From: Candidatus Latescibacterota bacterium
GTDB taxonomy: Bacteria; Latescibacterota; UBA2968; GCA-2709665
NCBI GenBank assembly: GCA_012271065.1
Contig: JAAXHE010000222.1
Coordinates: forward strand, 1 to 40,234
Length of the DNA: 40,234 nt
Direction of reading: 5' to 3'
Part shown: positions 9,301-17,483 of the stretch, piece by piece
Numbering within the stretch: position 1 is the first letter of the stretch
Layout of the letters: every line of letters starts with the position of its first letter
Notes under the pieces: model-generated
What the model saw: only the letters and a program-made list of their open reading frames with translations
Told to the model about the DNA's origin: nothing
Databases searched by the model: none
Position numbers and translations under genes: made by a program

Positions 9301-9642
9301 TTGAGAGCCCTCCTTTTCCTTTTCGCCGCCCTGTTGACCCTCGCGGCCTGCAGCCGGGACGACGAGCGCCTGATGGCTGAAATCGCCGCGCAGGAAGAGA
9401 AAATCGTCCAGGCACGGACGATCCTTCAATTCGAACAGAAGCGTAAGGAAGCGTTACAGGACAGCCTCGAAATCAACATCCGGCAGAATATCGCCCTGAA
9501 CATGGACTCAACCGCTGCCGCGTCGATCGAGAAAGACCGCCTTGAACTCCAGGGGACGATCGTCGAATCGGCGAAACGCAACCTGGACGGCCAGCGGGAA
9601 TTCCTGGCCCACCTGAAGAAACGCCTTCAAGCGCTCAGATAA
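9301..9642 (+). CDS. Small lipoprotein with coiled-coil
   Basis: A 113-residue putative lipoprotein. The signal peptide MRALLFLFAALLTLAAC ends in a lipobox (LAAC, lipidated C17), followed by SRDD; the acidic residues at +2/+3 leave sorting uncertain. The mature part is nearly all charged helix (about 25-113), consistent with a coiled coil. The TTG start is supported by a CAGGAG ribosome site ten bases upstream. I know no specific family. It lies between RSH and the RNB-like gene and is probably cotranscribed, but nothing in sequence links its role to theirs. Confidence 0.78.
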   Translation: MRALLFLFAALLTLAACSRDDERLMAEIAAQEEKIVQARTILQFEQKRKEALQDSLEINIRQNIALNMDSTAAASIEKDRLELQGTIVESAKRNLDGQREFLAHLKKRLQALR

Positions 9643-9670
9643 CCCATACGGCCTTCGTGTGAGGTGCATC

Positions 9671-11932
9671 GTGAAAATTCCGCCGAAGGAATTCACGGTT
9701 TCGAATCGGTTTATCTATTATTACGCCAACTTTGTGGAACGCTTCTACGGCTATGTCCTGCGCCGGGATGGCCGCAATATTCCCGAAGAGCATTACGTGG
9801 GGCGCATGAAAGAATCAGGACGGTCGTCACGTTCCCTCCCCGGAAGGAACCCACTCCATCCCGCGGTCCGACGCCGTTGGCGCGAACTGCGTCTTCCTCA
9901 ATCGCCTTCCGGACGGAAAGGCCTGTCCGAAACGGCTGCCGACGAGATCGTACTCTTTCTCTATCGTAAGCGTCTGATGCTGGGATGTTGTGCTCATCGA
10001 CTCTGGGGGAACCGGATCTCCGTTGTCGCGGAAGACGGAAGGCGCCTCACCATCCGCAGAAAATCCCTGGTCTACCTTTCCGGCGTCGGCGTCAGGGACA
10101 ATCACGACTTCCTCCGAACCTACGGCGCGTCGGTACGCGCGCTGGCGAAGCACATCGACCTCAGGGAGATCTGGCACGCTTTTAAAGACGACCACTCCGT
10201 TATCGGCATCCCGGACATCGGCGCGCTTTACTGGGGCGACGACCCCGACCCCTCACGCTGGCTTGCGCTCTACATTCACCTGGATTCCGCGTGCCCTTAC
10301 TTCGTACGGACCCGACTGGACGCCTGTCGTCCGCTCGAAGCGCACCAGGTAAAAAACCGAAGCAACCAGCTCGCGGGCAAGGAGAGAATCACCCACGAAC
10401 TGACGGAATTCCTTTTCTGGCTTGGGAGCGACGAGGAGGGTTACGATCCGGAAACGCTTACGGGAAAGCAACGCAACTGGCTCGAACAGATCAGGAGCTA
10501 CGCGCTGTGGGGAACGGAAGCGGATGGGGGCGGGCGAACCCGGGAGATGCTCCGCAAAATGAATGTCGTGAAAGGAGACCTTCAGCAGTACGCATTCGAG
10601 CTGATGGTCCGAAAACGCATCTGGCGCCCCGACGAGAATCTGGACCTCCTCCGCGCAGGTCTCACACCTGACTTTCCGGCCGACGTCCTGAAAGAGGCCG
10701 AAGATATCGACCTGTCGCGAATACTGAAAGGCCGTCGAAGACTCCGGCGCGCGTTTTTCTCCCTGCGCACGGGCTCCGACGAACAGCCGGAACTCGCTTT
10801 CTCACTCAGACGCCGGTGGCGGGGCGGATACGAACTGGGCATCCATGTCCCGGATATTTCCGCCTGCATACCCGCCGGGTCCGCGCTGGACAGGACGGCT
10901 TCCGACAGGCTCGCAACGCTCCGGCTGCCCGACCTTTCACTGACCATGCTGCCGCCGCGATTCGCGGACGACATCGGCAGGTTCAGCGTGAATCATCATC
11001 GTCCCGCGCTCAGCCTGCTATGGAAGCTCGATCGAAGTCTGAATATCGGAGACCTCCGCATCGTCCGCTCGGCGATCAGGCTGCGAACCCGTCTCTCCGC
11101 CGATGAGGTCCAGGGGCTGGAAGAGGAGCAACAGCATCCCCTTGCCGGAACCCTTCGAATCCTGGGAAACCTGGCCGACTCCCTCCGCGAACAACGCAGG
11201 CGCAACGGCGCGTTTGAGCGTTTCGGCCACGCGCAGATCAAGGCCGTGAAGGAGGGGATCGTCATCCATCGTACGGACCCGACCGACCTCACAACCGCAG
11301 TTCACGACGAAATGGCCCTGCTTGCCGCCGTGGAAACAGGTAAGTGGTGCGTGCATCGCAATATCCCCGCTGTTTTCATTGTCCAGGACGCGGTCGAAGA
11401 CCGGCGCGAACTCGAGGAAATCCGGCATCCGATCGTGCGCCGCCACGAAATCAGCCGCCGAATCCCCTACCCGGCGTACAGCGCCGAACCCTCCGCACAT
11501 TTCGGACTCGGGGTTCGCGCGCGCTGCGCCGCCGTCGCTCCCGGAGACCGTTACGTGGACCTGTTGATCCAGAGACAGATCGTGCATCATCTGAAAACCG
11601 GCGATCCACTTTACACCGCTGCTGAACTCGATCCCGTCCGGTATCGCGCACACGAGGAAAACGCGCGCCATGCGAAGCTCCGCTTCCGTCGCGAGCGTTT
11701 CATGACGTTGAACCTGCTCGAGGCATCGGCGGACCGTACGTTTCCCGCTGTCGTGCTCCATCCTGGTCGCAACGGCGCCCTCGTCGAACTCGAGGCGTTT
11801 CCCGTCAAGACCCGGGTCCACGCGCCGTGGCCCGTGAACGCGGGCGACACGCTTCGACTTCGCCTGACCGGCGTCGATCGCTGGCGCTGCAACCCCCGTT
11901 TTCTTGTCTTGCGGGCGTCCCTGGAAACTTGA
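9671..11932 (+). CDS. RNase II/R (RNB) family protein with degenerate active site
   Basis: 753 residues. The N-terminal part has a small beta domain and winged-helix-like region resembling the cyanobacterial type of RNase II. The RNB domain starts near 365: GGYELGIHVPDIS at 385-397, DRTASDRLATLRLPDLS, SAIRLRTRLSADEV, and a C-terminal S1-like barrel from about 690. In active enzymes the strand before GGY carries DxxxxxDxDDA; here it reads DEQPELAFSL, so the metal-binding aspartates are essentially gone. The TSPIRRYxDL motif reads VAPGDRYVDL, losing the first arginine. I infer an RNA-binding pseudoenzyme or strongly changed nuclease. I prefer the GTG at 9671 (GAGGTG four bases upstream) over the GTG at 9659. 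It is the last gene of the dinG group. Confidence 0.8.
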   Translation: MKIPPKEFTVSNRFIYYYANFVERFYGYVLRRDGRNIPEEHYVGRMKESGRSSRSLPGRNPLHPAVRRRWRELRLPQSPSGRKGLSETAADEIVLFLYRKRLMLGCCAHRLWGNRISVVAEDGRRLTIRRKSLVYLSGVGVRDNHDFLRTYGASVRALAKHIDLREIWHAFKDDHSVIGIPDIGALYWGDDPDPSRWLALYIHLDSACPYFVRTRLDACRPLEAHQVKNRSNQLAGKERITHELTEFLFWLGSDEEGYDPETLTGKQRNWLEQIRSYALWGTEADGGGRTREMLRKMNVVKGDLQQYAFELMVRKRIWRPDENLDLLRAGLTPDFPADVLKEAEDIDLSRILKGRRRLRRAFFSLRTGSDEQPELAFSLRRRWRGGYELGIHVPDISACIPAGSALDRTASDRLATLRLPDLSLTMLPPRFADDIGRFSVNHHRPALSLLWKLDRSLNIGDLRIVRSAIRLRTRLSADEVQGLEEEQQHPLAGTLRILGNLADSLREQRRRNGAFERFGHAQIKAVKEGIVIHRTDPTDLTTAVHDEMALLAAVETGKWCVHRNIPAVFIVQDAVEDRRELEEIRHPIVRRHEISRRIPYPAYSAEPSAHFGLGVRARCAAVAPGDRYVDLLIQRQIVHHLKTGDPLYTAAELDPVRYRAHEENARHAKLRFRRERFMTLNLLEASADRTFPAVVLHPGRNGALVELEAFPVKTRVHAPWPVNAGDTLRLRLTGVDRWRCNPRFLVLRASLET

Positions 11933-11969
11933 ACCGGGACGGACAGACGTACCAACGAGGGAGAACCCG

Positions 11970-13535
11970 ATGAGCGAAGACTCAGCCTTGATCGCACACT
12001 GGAAACTTAATGGCGACTGCCGGGACCATGCCGGCGTCAGCCACGGCGAGAATCACGGCGTGGCCTTTTCACCCGACGGCGCGCGGTTCGACGGCCGCGG
12101 CGCCCATATCCTGGCGCCCTCCACCCGGCCGCTCGACTTCGGTTCGGATGACTTCTCCATATCCGTTCACATACATACCGACGAAATTCTGGACGACATA
12201 CCGGGAGACATCCTCAGCAAATACGATCCCGACGCGCGCGCCGGCGTCAACTTCGGCCTGGCGAACAACGCCGGCGTTACGGCGGCCCAGGCCAACTACC
12301 GCCACCTTCATTTCGGGATCGACAGCGGGCATACGGGCGAATGGATCGACTGCGGCCGCCCCGGAAACAACCTGCGCGTCTATTCTCTTTGCGTCTTCGA
12401 GGGCGATCTCTACGCCGGCACGTTCGAGACCGGCGCACACGAGTCCGGAGGCGTCTACAGATACGACGGAGACGCGGGATGGATCGACTGCGGGCGCCCG
12501 GACACATGTAATACCATGGCATCGCTATGCGTGTTCAACGGCACGCTGTACGCGGGTTCGTCCCGCTACAAGGCCGGAGGTTCAGCCCTCCCGGAATCCG
12601 AGAACCAGAACCCGGGCGGCAACATGTTCAGGTACGAGGGCGGCTCCGACTGGACACCCATCGGCCACATGAAAGGCGCCGATTCCTGCGCCGGAATGGC
12701 CGTGTACCGGGGCAGGCTCTACGCAATCCCGCTCTACAGCCAGGGCGTTTTCCGCTACGACGGCGGCGAGGTGTGGAGCCACTGCGGCACCCCGGGTCGA
12801 CGCATGATGTCCCTGGGCGTCTTCAACGGACATCTATACGGCGCGGGAAACGAAGGGGAAAGCGCCGGCGGCGTCTTCCAATACGACGGCGGGACCGGGT
12901 GGGCGCACGCCGGCGGTCAGGAGGGCGTGAACCAGGTCTATTCCTTCGCCGCCCACAACGGCAGACTCCACGTGGGCACCTGGCCGGAGGGCAAGGTCTT
13001 CAGGGACGACGGCAATGATCCATGGACGTGCGCCGGACGCCTGGGAGAAGAAATGGAAGTCATGGCGATGGCCGTGTACAACGGCAAGCTCTACGCCGGC
13101 ACATTGCCCCTTGGCCAAGTCTACCGGTACGACGGGGGTGACACCTGGACCCTGACGGGCCAGCTCGATACGACCCCGGACGTCAGATACCGCCGGGTCT
13201 GGTCCATGGCCGTCTACCGGGGAAAACTGTTCGGGGGCACGCTGCCTTCCGGTCGCGTCTACGCGATGGAGGCCGGCGCCAACGTGAGTCACGATCACGA
13301 ACTCGCGCCGGGTTGGCGGCATCTCGTGGCGGTCCGCCGGAACAACCGACTCCTCCTGTACGTCGACGGCGAGCAGGTTTCCGCCTCTTCGACCTTCAAT
13401 GCATCGGAATTCGATCTTTCAAACGATAAGCCCCTCAAGATCGGCGCCGGAGGCGTCGACACCTTCAACGGGCGGCTCAGGGACCTTCGACTCTACCGCC
13501 GCGCACTCACCGCGGAGGAGATCGCAAACTCGTAG
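11970..13535 (+). CDS. LamG (concanavalin-like) domain with an inserted seven-blade propeller
   Basis: 521 residues, starting at the ATG with GAGGGAG upstream; the frame is open further left but only over the end of the previous gene. Residues 5-122 form the first half of a LamG jelly roll (IAHWKLNGD at 9-16, then FDGRGAHI). Residues 445-521 form its second half (WRHLVAVRR, LLLYVDGEQV, RDLRLYRRALTAEEI). Between them lie seven repeats of about 42 residues, starting at W125, W171, W228, W269, W311, W352 and W393. Each has the pattern W-x-x-x-G, then a VFNGxLYAGT-like strand and VYRYDGG. This fits a seven-bladed beta-propeller inserted in a carbohydrate-binding-type fold. No signal peptide is visible, so the location is unclear. 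Two ceramidase-like genes follow on the same strand. Confidence 0.85.
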   Translation: MSEDSALIAHWKLNGDCRDHAGVSHGENHGVAFSPDGARFDGRGAHILAPSTRPLDFGSDDFSISVHIHTDEILDDIPGDILSKYDPDARAGVNFGLANNAGVTAAQANYRHLHFGIDSGHTGEWIDCGRPGNNLRVYSLCVFEGDLYAGTFETGAHESGGVYRYDGDAGWIDCGRPDTCNTMASLCVFNGTLYAGSSRYKAGGSALPESENQNPGGNMFRYEGGSDWTPIGHMKGADSCAGMAVYRGRLYAIPLYSQGVFRYDGGEVWSHCGTPGRRMMSLGVFNGHLYGAGNEGESAGGVFQYDGGTGWAHAGGQEGVNQVYSFAAHNGRLHVGTWPEGKVFRDDGNDPWTCAGRLGEEMEVMAMAVYNGKLYAGTLPLGQVYRYDGGDTWTLTGQLDTTPDVRYRRVWSMAVYRGKLFGGTLPSGRVYAMEAGANVSHDHELAPGWRHLVAVRRNNRLLLYVDGEQVSASSTFNASEFDLSNDKPLKIGAGGVDTFNGRLRDLRLYRRALTAEEIANS

Positions 13536-13627
13536 GACCTGCGATCCAATTCACACATTCGACGATGGCCGGAACCGCTCCGGGGGAGGCATTGAAGCCG
13601 GACGCCGGCGAATTCTGGAGAACAACC

Positions 13628-14809
13628 ATGCTCAGGGCAGGCGCCTCAAAAGTCAACATCACCCCGTTTCTGGGCGGTCCGATGGCCGGTTATTCGGCAC
13701 GCGACCGCGGAAGCGAGAGTATCCACGACGAACTTCACGCAAAAGCACTGGTGCTGGATGACGGGAGCACCGGCGTCGCGCTGATTACCACCGACCTCAT
13801 CGGCATCCACCGGGAGCTAGCGGCGCAGGTCCGCGGGCTCGTCGAAGCAAGTGTCGGACTTGGCCCCGACCGGGTGTGGATGACCGGGTCCCACACCCAC
13901 TTCGGTCCGGCCGTCAGCCCTGGCGGGACCGAGGACGAACAGGCGGGCCCGCATGACCGGTCGTATGCGGACGTACTGGCCGCGAAGCTGACAACCGCCG
14001 TCAAGCTCGCGCACGACCGGCTTCGCCCCGCCCGCCTCGGCGCGGGCGCCACCCGCGCCGAAGGCATCAGCTACAACCGGCGGCTCATCCGCCAGGACGG
14101 AAAGGTGGAAATGAGTCTCACGCTGCCGCCCCCCTACGAGGGATTGAAGTTCGGTCCGGTGGATCCGGAGGTGGGCGTGCTTAGAGTGGAAGGCGAAGCC
14201 GACGGCGAATCCATCGCCTCGCTCGTCAACTTTGCCTGTCACCCCGTCTCCAGCACGGACCGCAGGTACGAAATCACCGCCGACTATCCCGGTTACGCCA
14301 TGGACCTCATCGAGTCCGTGGAAGGCGGGACCTGTCTGTTCGCCCTGGGCTGCGCAGGCAATATCGTACCCATCCAACGCCAGGGCCGGTCCAAACGCCA
14401 TGTGGGTCTGTCGCTTGGCGGCTGCGCGTTGAACGCGCTTCAGTGGATCCGGACGACCGACCGGGTCCGTATCCGCGCGGCCAGAAGATCGATTGAATTG
14501 CCGCTGCGCAATCGTCGAGGCCGAGGGCGCAAAACCCGCCCTACGGAAATCCAGGTGTTCTGGCTCGGCGATATCCCCGTGGTCGGGCTGCCTGGTGAAG
14601 TCTTCGTCGAACTCGGACTTCGTATCAAGAAAGCCCTGGATGCCTCTCCGGTCCTGGTTGTGAGTCTCAGCAACGACAGTGCAGGATACATTCCGGTCCG
14701 CCGGGCGTACCGGGAGGGCGGCTATGAATCCCGCGTGTCTCCCTACGCCCCAGGCTGCGGTGAACTGCTCGTGAAGGAAGCCCTGGACCTGGCCGAATCG
14801 GTTCGTTAA
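13628..14809 (+). CDS. Neutral/alkaline ceramidase-like hydrolase, cytosolic form
   Basis: 393 residues, matching the N-terminal domain of the neutral/alkaline ceramidase family, whose founding members cleave ceramide amide bonds using one zinc. The ligand motifs are visible: GSHTHFGP near 97, NFACHPVSS near 203, and LPGEVF near 337. The family's usual C-terminal immunoglobulin-like domain is absent, so the true substrate may be another amide. No signal peptide is seen. The ATG at 13628 has TGGAGAA upstream; the frame is open to 13565 but that extension lacks conserved sequence. A secreted-looking paralogue follows 44 bases downstream, so the two are probably cotranscribed. Confidence 0.85.
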   Translation: MLRAGASKVNITPFLGGPMAGYSARDRGSESIHDELHAKALVLDDGSTGVALITTDLIGIHRELAAQVRGLVEASVGLGPDRVWMTGSHTHFGPAVSPGGTEDEQAGPHDRSYADVLAAKLTTAVKLAHDRLRPARLGAGATRAEGISYNRRLIRQDGKVEMSLTLPPPYEGLKFGPVDPEVGVLRVEGEADGESIASLVNFACHPVSSTDRRYEITADYPGYAMDLIESVEGGTCLFALGCAGNIVPIQRQGRSKRHVGLSLGGCALNALQWIRTTDRVRIRAARRSIELPLRNRRGRGRKTRPTEIQVFWLGDIPVVGLPGEVFVELGLRIKKALDASPVLVVSLSNDSAGYIPVRRAYREGGYESRVSPYAPGCGELLVKEALDLAESVR

Positions 14810-14853
14810 AAATAACCGGGTCTGCTGGCGCGACCCGGGACAAGGCAACGCTT

Positions 14854-16167
14854 ATGTCGATACTTGCGATTCTTCTACTCTTTGCCGTCGTGCTGCACGT
14901 TACAAGATCTCGTGCGTCAGCCGCTGATGTCACGCTTGCAGCCGGCGCGGCAAGGACCGACGTCACACCCGATCCGGCGATGGTGAACTGGGTGGATGAC
15001 AGACCCTACGACGGCGTTCTGGATCCGCTCGTCCTGCGTGGACTCGTTCTCTCGGACGGCGCTACCGAGTTCGGCTTGATTTGCTGGGACCTCATCGACG
15101 CCACGGAGGAGTGTGTCATCGACGTGCGCCGGGCGGTTCGGGACGCAACGGGCATCCCCGATTCGCATGTCCTCGTGGCCGCATCGCACACCCATTCCTC
15201 GCCCCGGTCTCCGTTTGCCCCATCCACGTTTACCGGCCGCAAGAGCGAACGGTTGAGAGCGATCCTGGACGATCCCGTCTTCGAGGCCTGGAGCCGGCGT
15301 CTGCCCGGACAATGCGCGGAGGTGCTGAAACGCGCCCGTGACCGCCTGCAGCCCGTCACGATGAACATCGGCCGTGCGAATGCCTCGGAATGGCTGTTCA
15401 ACCGGCGGCCGCTGGATCCCGACGGCAACGTCGTTACGATGTTTCGGCCCGGCGATCCGCATTCGCTGCCCGACGGCCTGCGTTTCGGATCGCTGGATCC
15501 CACCCTGACCGTCCTCTCCCTTCAGAACCCCGGCGGCGCAAACGTCGCGACGCTGTACAGCGTTCCCTGCCATCCCGTTTCCATCTATCCCTGTCACCGC
15601 GGCGTCTCGGCGGACTGGCCCGGGCCGGCCAATCAGCGGATTTCGGAAGTCCTGGGAGGCGAAACCTTCTTCCTGCAGGGCTGCGCCGGAGACATCGTCC
15701 CGGCTGTTCGGGGAGAAGAAGCGCGCACGGAAATGGCCCGTTTCTTCGCGGAACGGGCCATCGCGGCGGCTGGGAATTCGCACCGCCTGCCGTCTTCACC
15801 GCTGAAAGTCGCTACCGGGATTGTCGGCTTGCCGCTCGTATCCGAAGCGCGAAACATTGCAGGCGCCGACATCCGGCCGGTCGAGATTCAGGTGGTCGTC
15901 TGCGGACCCTTCGGCCTGGCCGTCCTTCCCGGAGAACCCCTCAACGGGCTCGCGCGCGAGATTCAGGCGCGATCACCGCTCCCGCACACGCTTGCGATCG
16001 GCTATGCCAATGGGCGCGGCGTGAGCTACGTGGGACTTCCCGGAGAAAAAGCCAGGGGCGGATACGAAGCAGGGGCGGGGCAGGGTACCGAAGAAGCCGG
16101 CGACTTTATGATCCGGACCGCCGTTCGGCTTCTGCAGGAAACGGTTGACGGCACTTCAGAGGGTTAA
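14854..16167 (+). CDS. Neutral ceramidase-like hydrolase, exported form
   Basis: 437 residues, a paralogue of the preceding gene. It starts with a hydrophobic signal segment (ILAILLLFAVVL, about residues 3-14) and a likely cleavage after SRASA, so it is exported. The zinc-ligand motifs are ASHTHSSP, VPCHPVSI and LPGEPLNGLA. Like its neighbour it lacks the C-terminal domain of classical ceramidases. Its last 62 bases overlap the end of the convergent Gfo/Idh/MocA gene; both reading frames look genuine up to near the overlap. The pair of exported and cytosolic paralogues may act on the same type of amide on the two sides of the membrane, which is inference. Confidence 0.85.
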   Translation: MSILAILLLFAVVLHVTRSRASAADVTLAAGAARTDVTPDPAMVNWVDDRPYDGVLDPLVLRGLVLSDGATEFGLICWDLIDATEECVIDVRRAVRDATGIPDSHVLVAASHTHSSPRSPFAPSTFTGRKSERLRAILDDPVFEAWSRRLPGQCAEVLKRARDRLQPVTMNIGRANASEWLFNRRPLDPDGNVVTMFRPGDPHSLPDGLRFGSLDPTLTVLSLQNPGGANVATLYSVPCHPVSIYPCHRGVSADWPGPANQRISEVLGGETFFLQGCAGDIVPAVRGEEARTEMARFFAERAIAAAGNSHRLPSSPLKVATGIVGLPLVSEARNIAGADIRPVEIQVVVCGPFGLAVLPGEPLNGLAREIQARSPLPHTLAIGYANGRGVSYVGLPGEKARGGYEAGAGQGTEEAGDFMIRTAVRLLQETVDGTSEG

Positions 16168-17119
16168 ACGACGAATTCCCCGAGATGGCGTCGATCATCT
16201 CCATCGTCTTCACCGCGTCGTCCATACTGCAGGCCGGGAACGGAAGTGCGCCTCCATTCCCGACCCATCTCAAGAACGTGCGATCCTGCTGATAGAATCC
16301 TGGTTTGTAGCGGCGATCAAAGTCATCCCCTTCGACGTTCTCAGGCTGTACATCCCTGCGTTTGATCGTTGCGGACTGCCCAGGAGCGGACGTGAAGGTA
16401 ACTCCGTTGCCGCGCACTTCCACACGGTGCCCTCCCGGAGCGAACCAGTCCATAGAGGCACGCCCGACCGCCCCGCCCGCGAAGGTCAACAGCGCCGAAC
16501 AGCAGTCCGGCATGGGACCTTCCACCGTGTGGTGCATCGGCTGGACGCTCGCCACGTCACCTCCGAAGAATCGCAACAGGTCCAGGGCGTGGATGCCGTT
16601 TGCTACGCTCCAGCGTTTCAGGACCTCTTCCGGAAATTTCGGGTTTACCCGGACCCGCTGGATATCTTCGTGGGCGTCCACAGTGACACTTTGAACCGGC
16701 CCGGATTCGAGGATCAGCTCCCTGCCCTTGAGAAGCGTGGAATAGAACCGGCGATTTACACCCACCATCGCCGGCGTACCCGCCGCTCGCGCCAGATCCG
16801 CCAGCGCACGGGTCTCGGACGTATAAAGGCCGGGAGGCTTTTCCAGAAAAGTCGGGATACCGGACCGAATGAAGTCTGCGGCGACCGCCGCGACCTGGAG
16901 AACACTCACGAGAACGAAGACGGCGTCGGGCCGATCCCCTTCCAGCAGGCTCTCGTGCGAGTTCAGGCGATTCGGCACGCCGAACCGCGCTCCAGTCTCT
17001 TCCAGAACGCGGAGGTTGGTGTCCACAAGCGTCGTCACACACCCCTCGTGAAGGTCGGTGAGTACTTTCAGGTGCCTCTGGGCAATGTTTCCGGCTCCGA
17101 CTACCGCAATGTTCAGCAT
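16106..17119 (-). CDS. Gfo/Idh/MocA family oxidoreductase
   Basis: An NAD(P)-dependent sugar or cyclitol oxidoreductase, 337 residues. The N-terminal Rossmann motif is AVVGAGNIAQRHL (5-17), and the conserved EKPPG motif lies near residue 93. The C-terminal beta-sheet domain is complete. The final stretch after the usual end of the fold (PFPAEAERRSGS) lies in the 62-base overlap with the convergent ceramidase-like gene and may be a late extension. The substrate is unknown. It is the most downstream gene of the central catabolic cluster, separated from the symporter partner gene by about 200 bases that contain the second MITE-like repeat. Confidence 0.9.
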   Translation of the reverse strand: MLNIAVVGAGNIAQRHLKVLTDLHEGCVTTLVDTNLRVLEETGARFGVPNRLNSHESLLEGDRPDAVFVLVSVLQVAAVAADFIRSGIPTFLEKPPGLYTSETRALADLARAAGTPAMVGVNRRFYSTLLKGRELILESGPVQSVTVDAHEDIQRVRVNPKFPEEVLKRWSVANGIHALDLLRFFGGDVASVQPMHHTVEGPMPDCCSALLTFAGGAVGRASMDWFAPGGHRVEVRGNGVTFTSAPGQSATIKRRDVQPENVEGDDFDRRYKPGFYQQDRTFLRWVGNGGALPFPACSMDDAVKTMEMIDAISGNSSFNPLKCRQPFPAEAERRSGS

Positions 17120-17186
17120 CTGGTCCTGTTTCCTGTTGGCATTGTACTCGCATGATGTACTATTCGGGCGACCGCCGGTCGCTTAA

Positions 17187-17320
17187 AGGCGGTAAGACGG
17201 TAGAGGGTAGACGGGAGAAGACATCCTTACCCGATGCATAATTCCTCATTGCCTCCGGCACGAGAAGAAACCTGACAAGGCAGGCAATCTCTCCCGGCTC
17301 CCGTCTTGCGTCTCCCCGCT
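17187..17320. repeat. MITE-like inverted-repeat element, copy B
   Basis: Related to the element at 4075-4200: it begins with GGTAAGACGG and GTAGACGGGAGAAGA and ends with TCTCCCGGCTCCCGTCTT, so its ends form an imperfect inverted repeat. It shares the block CGAGAAGAAACCTGACAAGG with copy A at two or three differences. It abuts the stop codon of the small membrane protein gene at 17322 and separates it from the Gfo/Idh/MocA gene. Confidence 0.6.
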
Positions 17321-17321
17321 C

Positions 17322-17480
17322 TTATTCCTTTTCATCTTCGATCCGATGCTGGCGATCGATGGATTCGAAAAGGGACCGGACGTTGAAAAAGCCGCCGATT
17401 CCCACGATGACGGTGACCATTGCGAAAATCAGCAATCCGATGAGGAGCACGGCGCCCCAGAAAGGAACCCAGAATGCCAT
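17322..17480 (-). CDS. 52-residue single-helix membrane protein, probable symporter partner
   Basis: A 52-codon frame read directly from the sequence, too short for usual gene callers. It begins MAFWVPFWGAVLL, has one long membrane helix (about 8-31: WGAVLLIGLLIFAMVTVIVG) and ends in a charged tail (RQHRIEDEKE). It starts three bases after the symporter stop and has its own AAGGAG site nine bases before the ATG. The position, spacing and composition suggest a small accessory subunit of the sodium:solute symporter. Two-gene symporters with a short membrane partner are known in this superfamily, but I cannot name the family here. The MITE-like copy B begins right after its stop. Confidence 0.72.
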   Translation of the reverse strand: MAFWVPFWGAVLLIGLLIFAMVTVIVGIGGFFNVRSLFESIDRQHRIEDEKE

Positions 17481-17483
17481 GGA

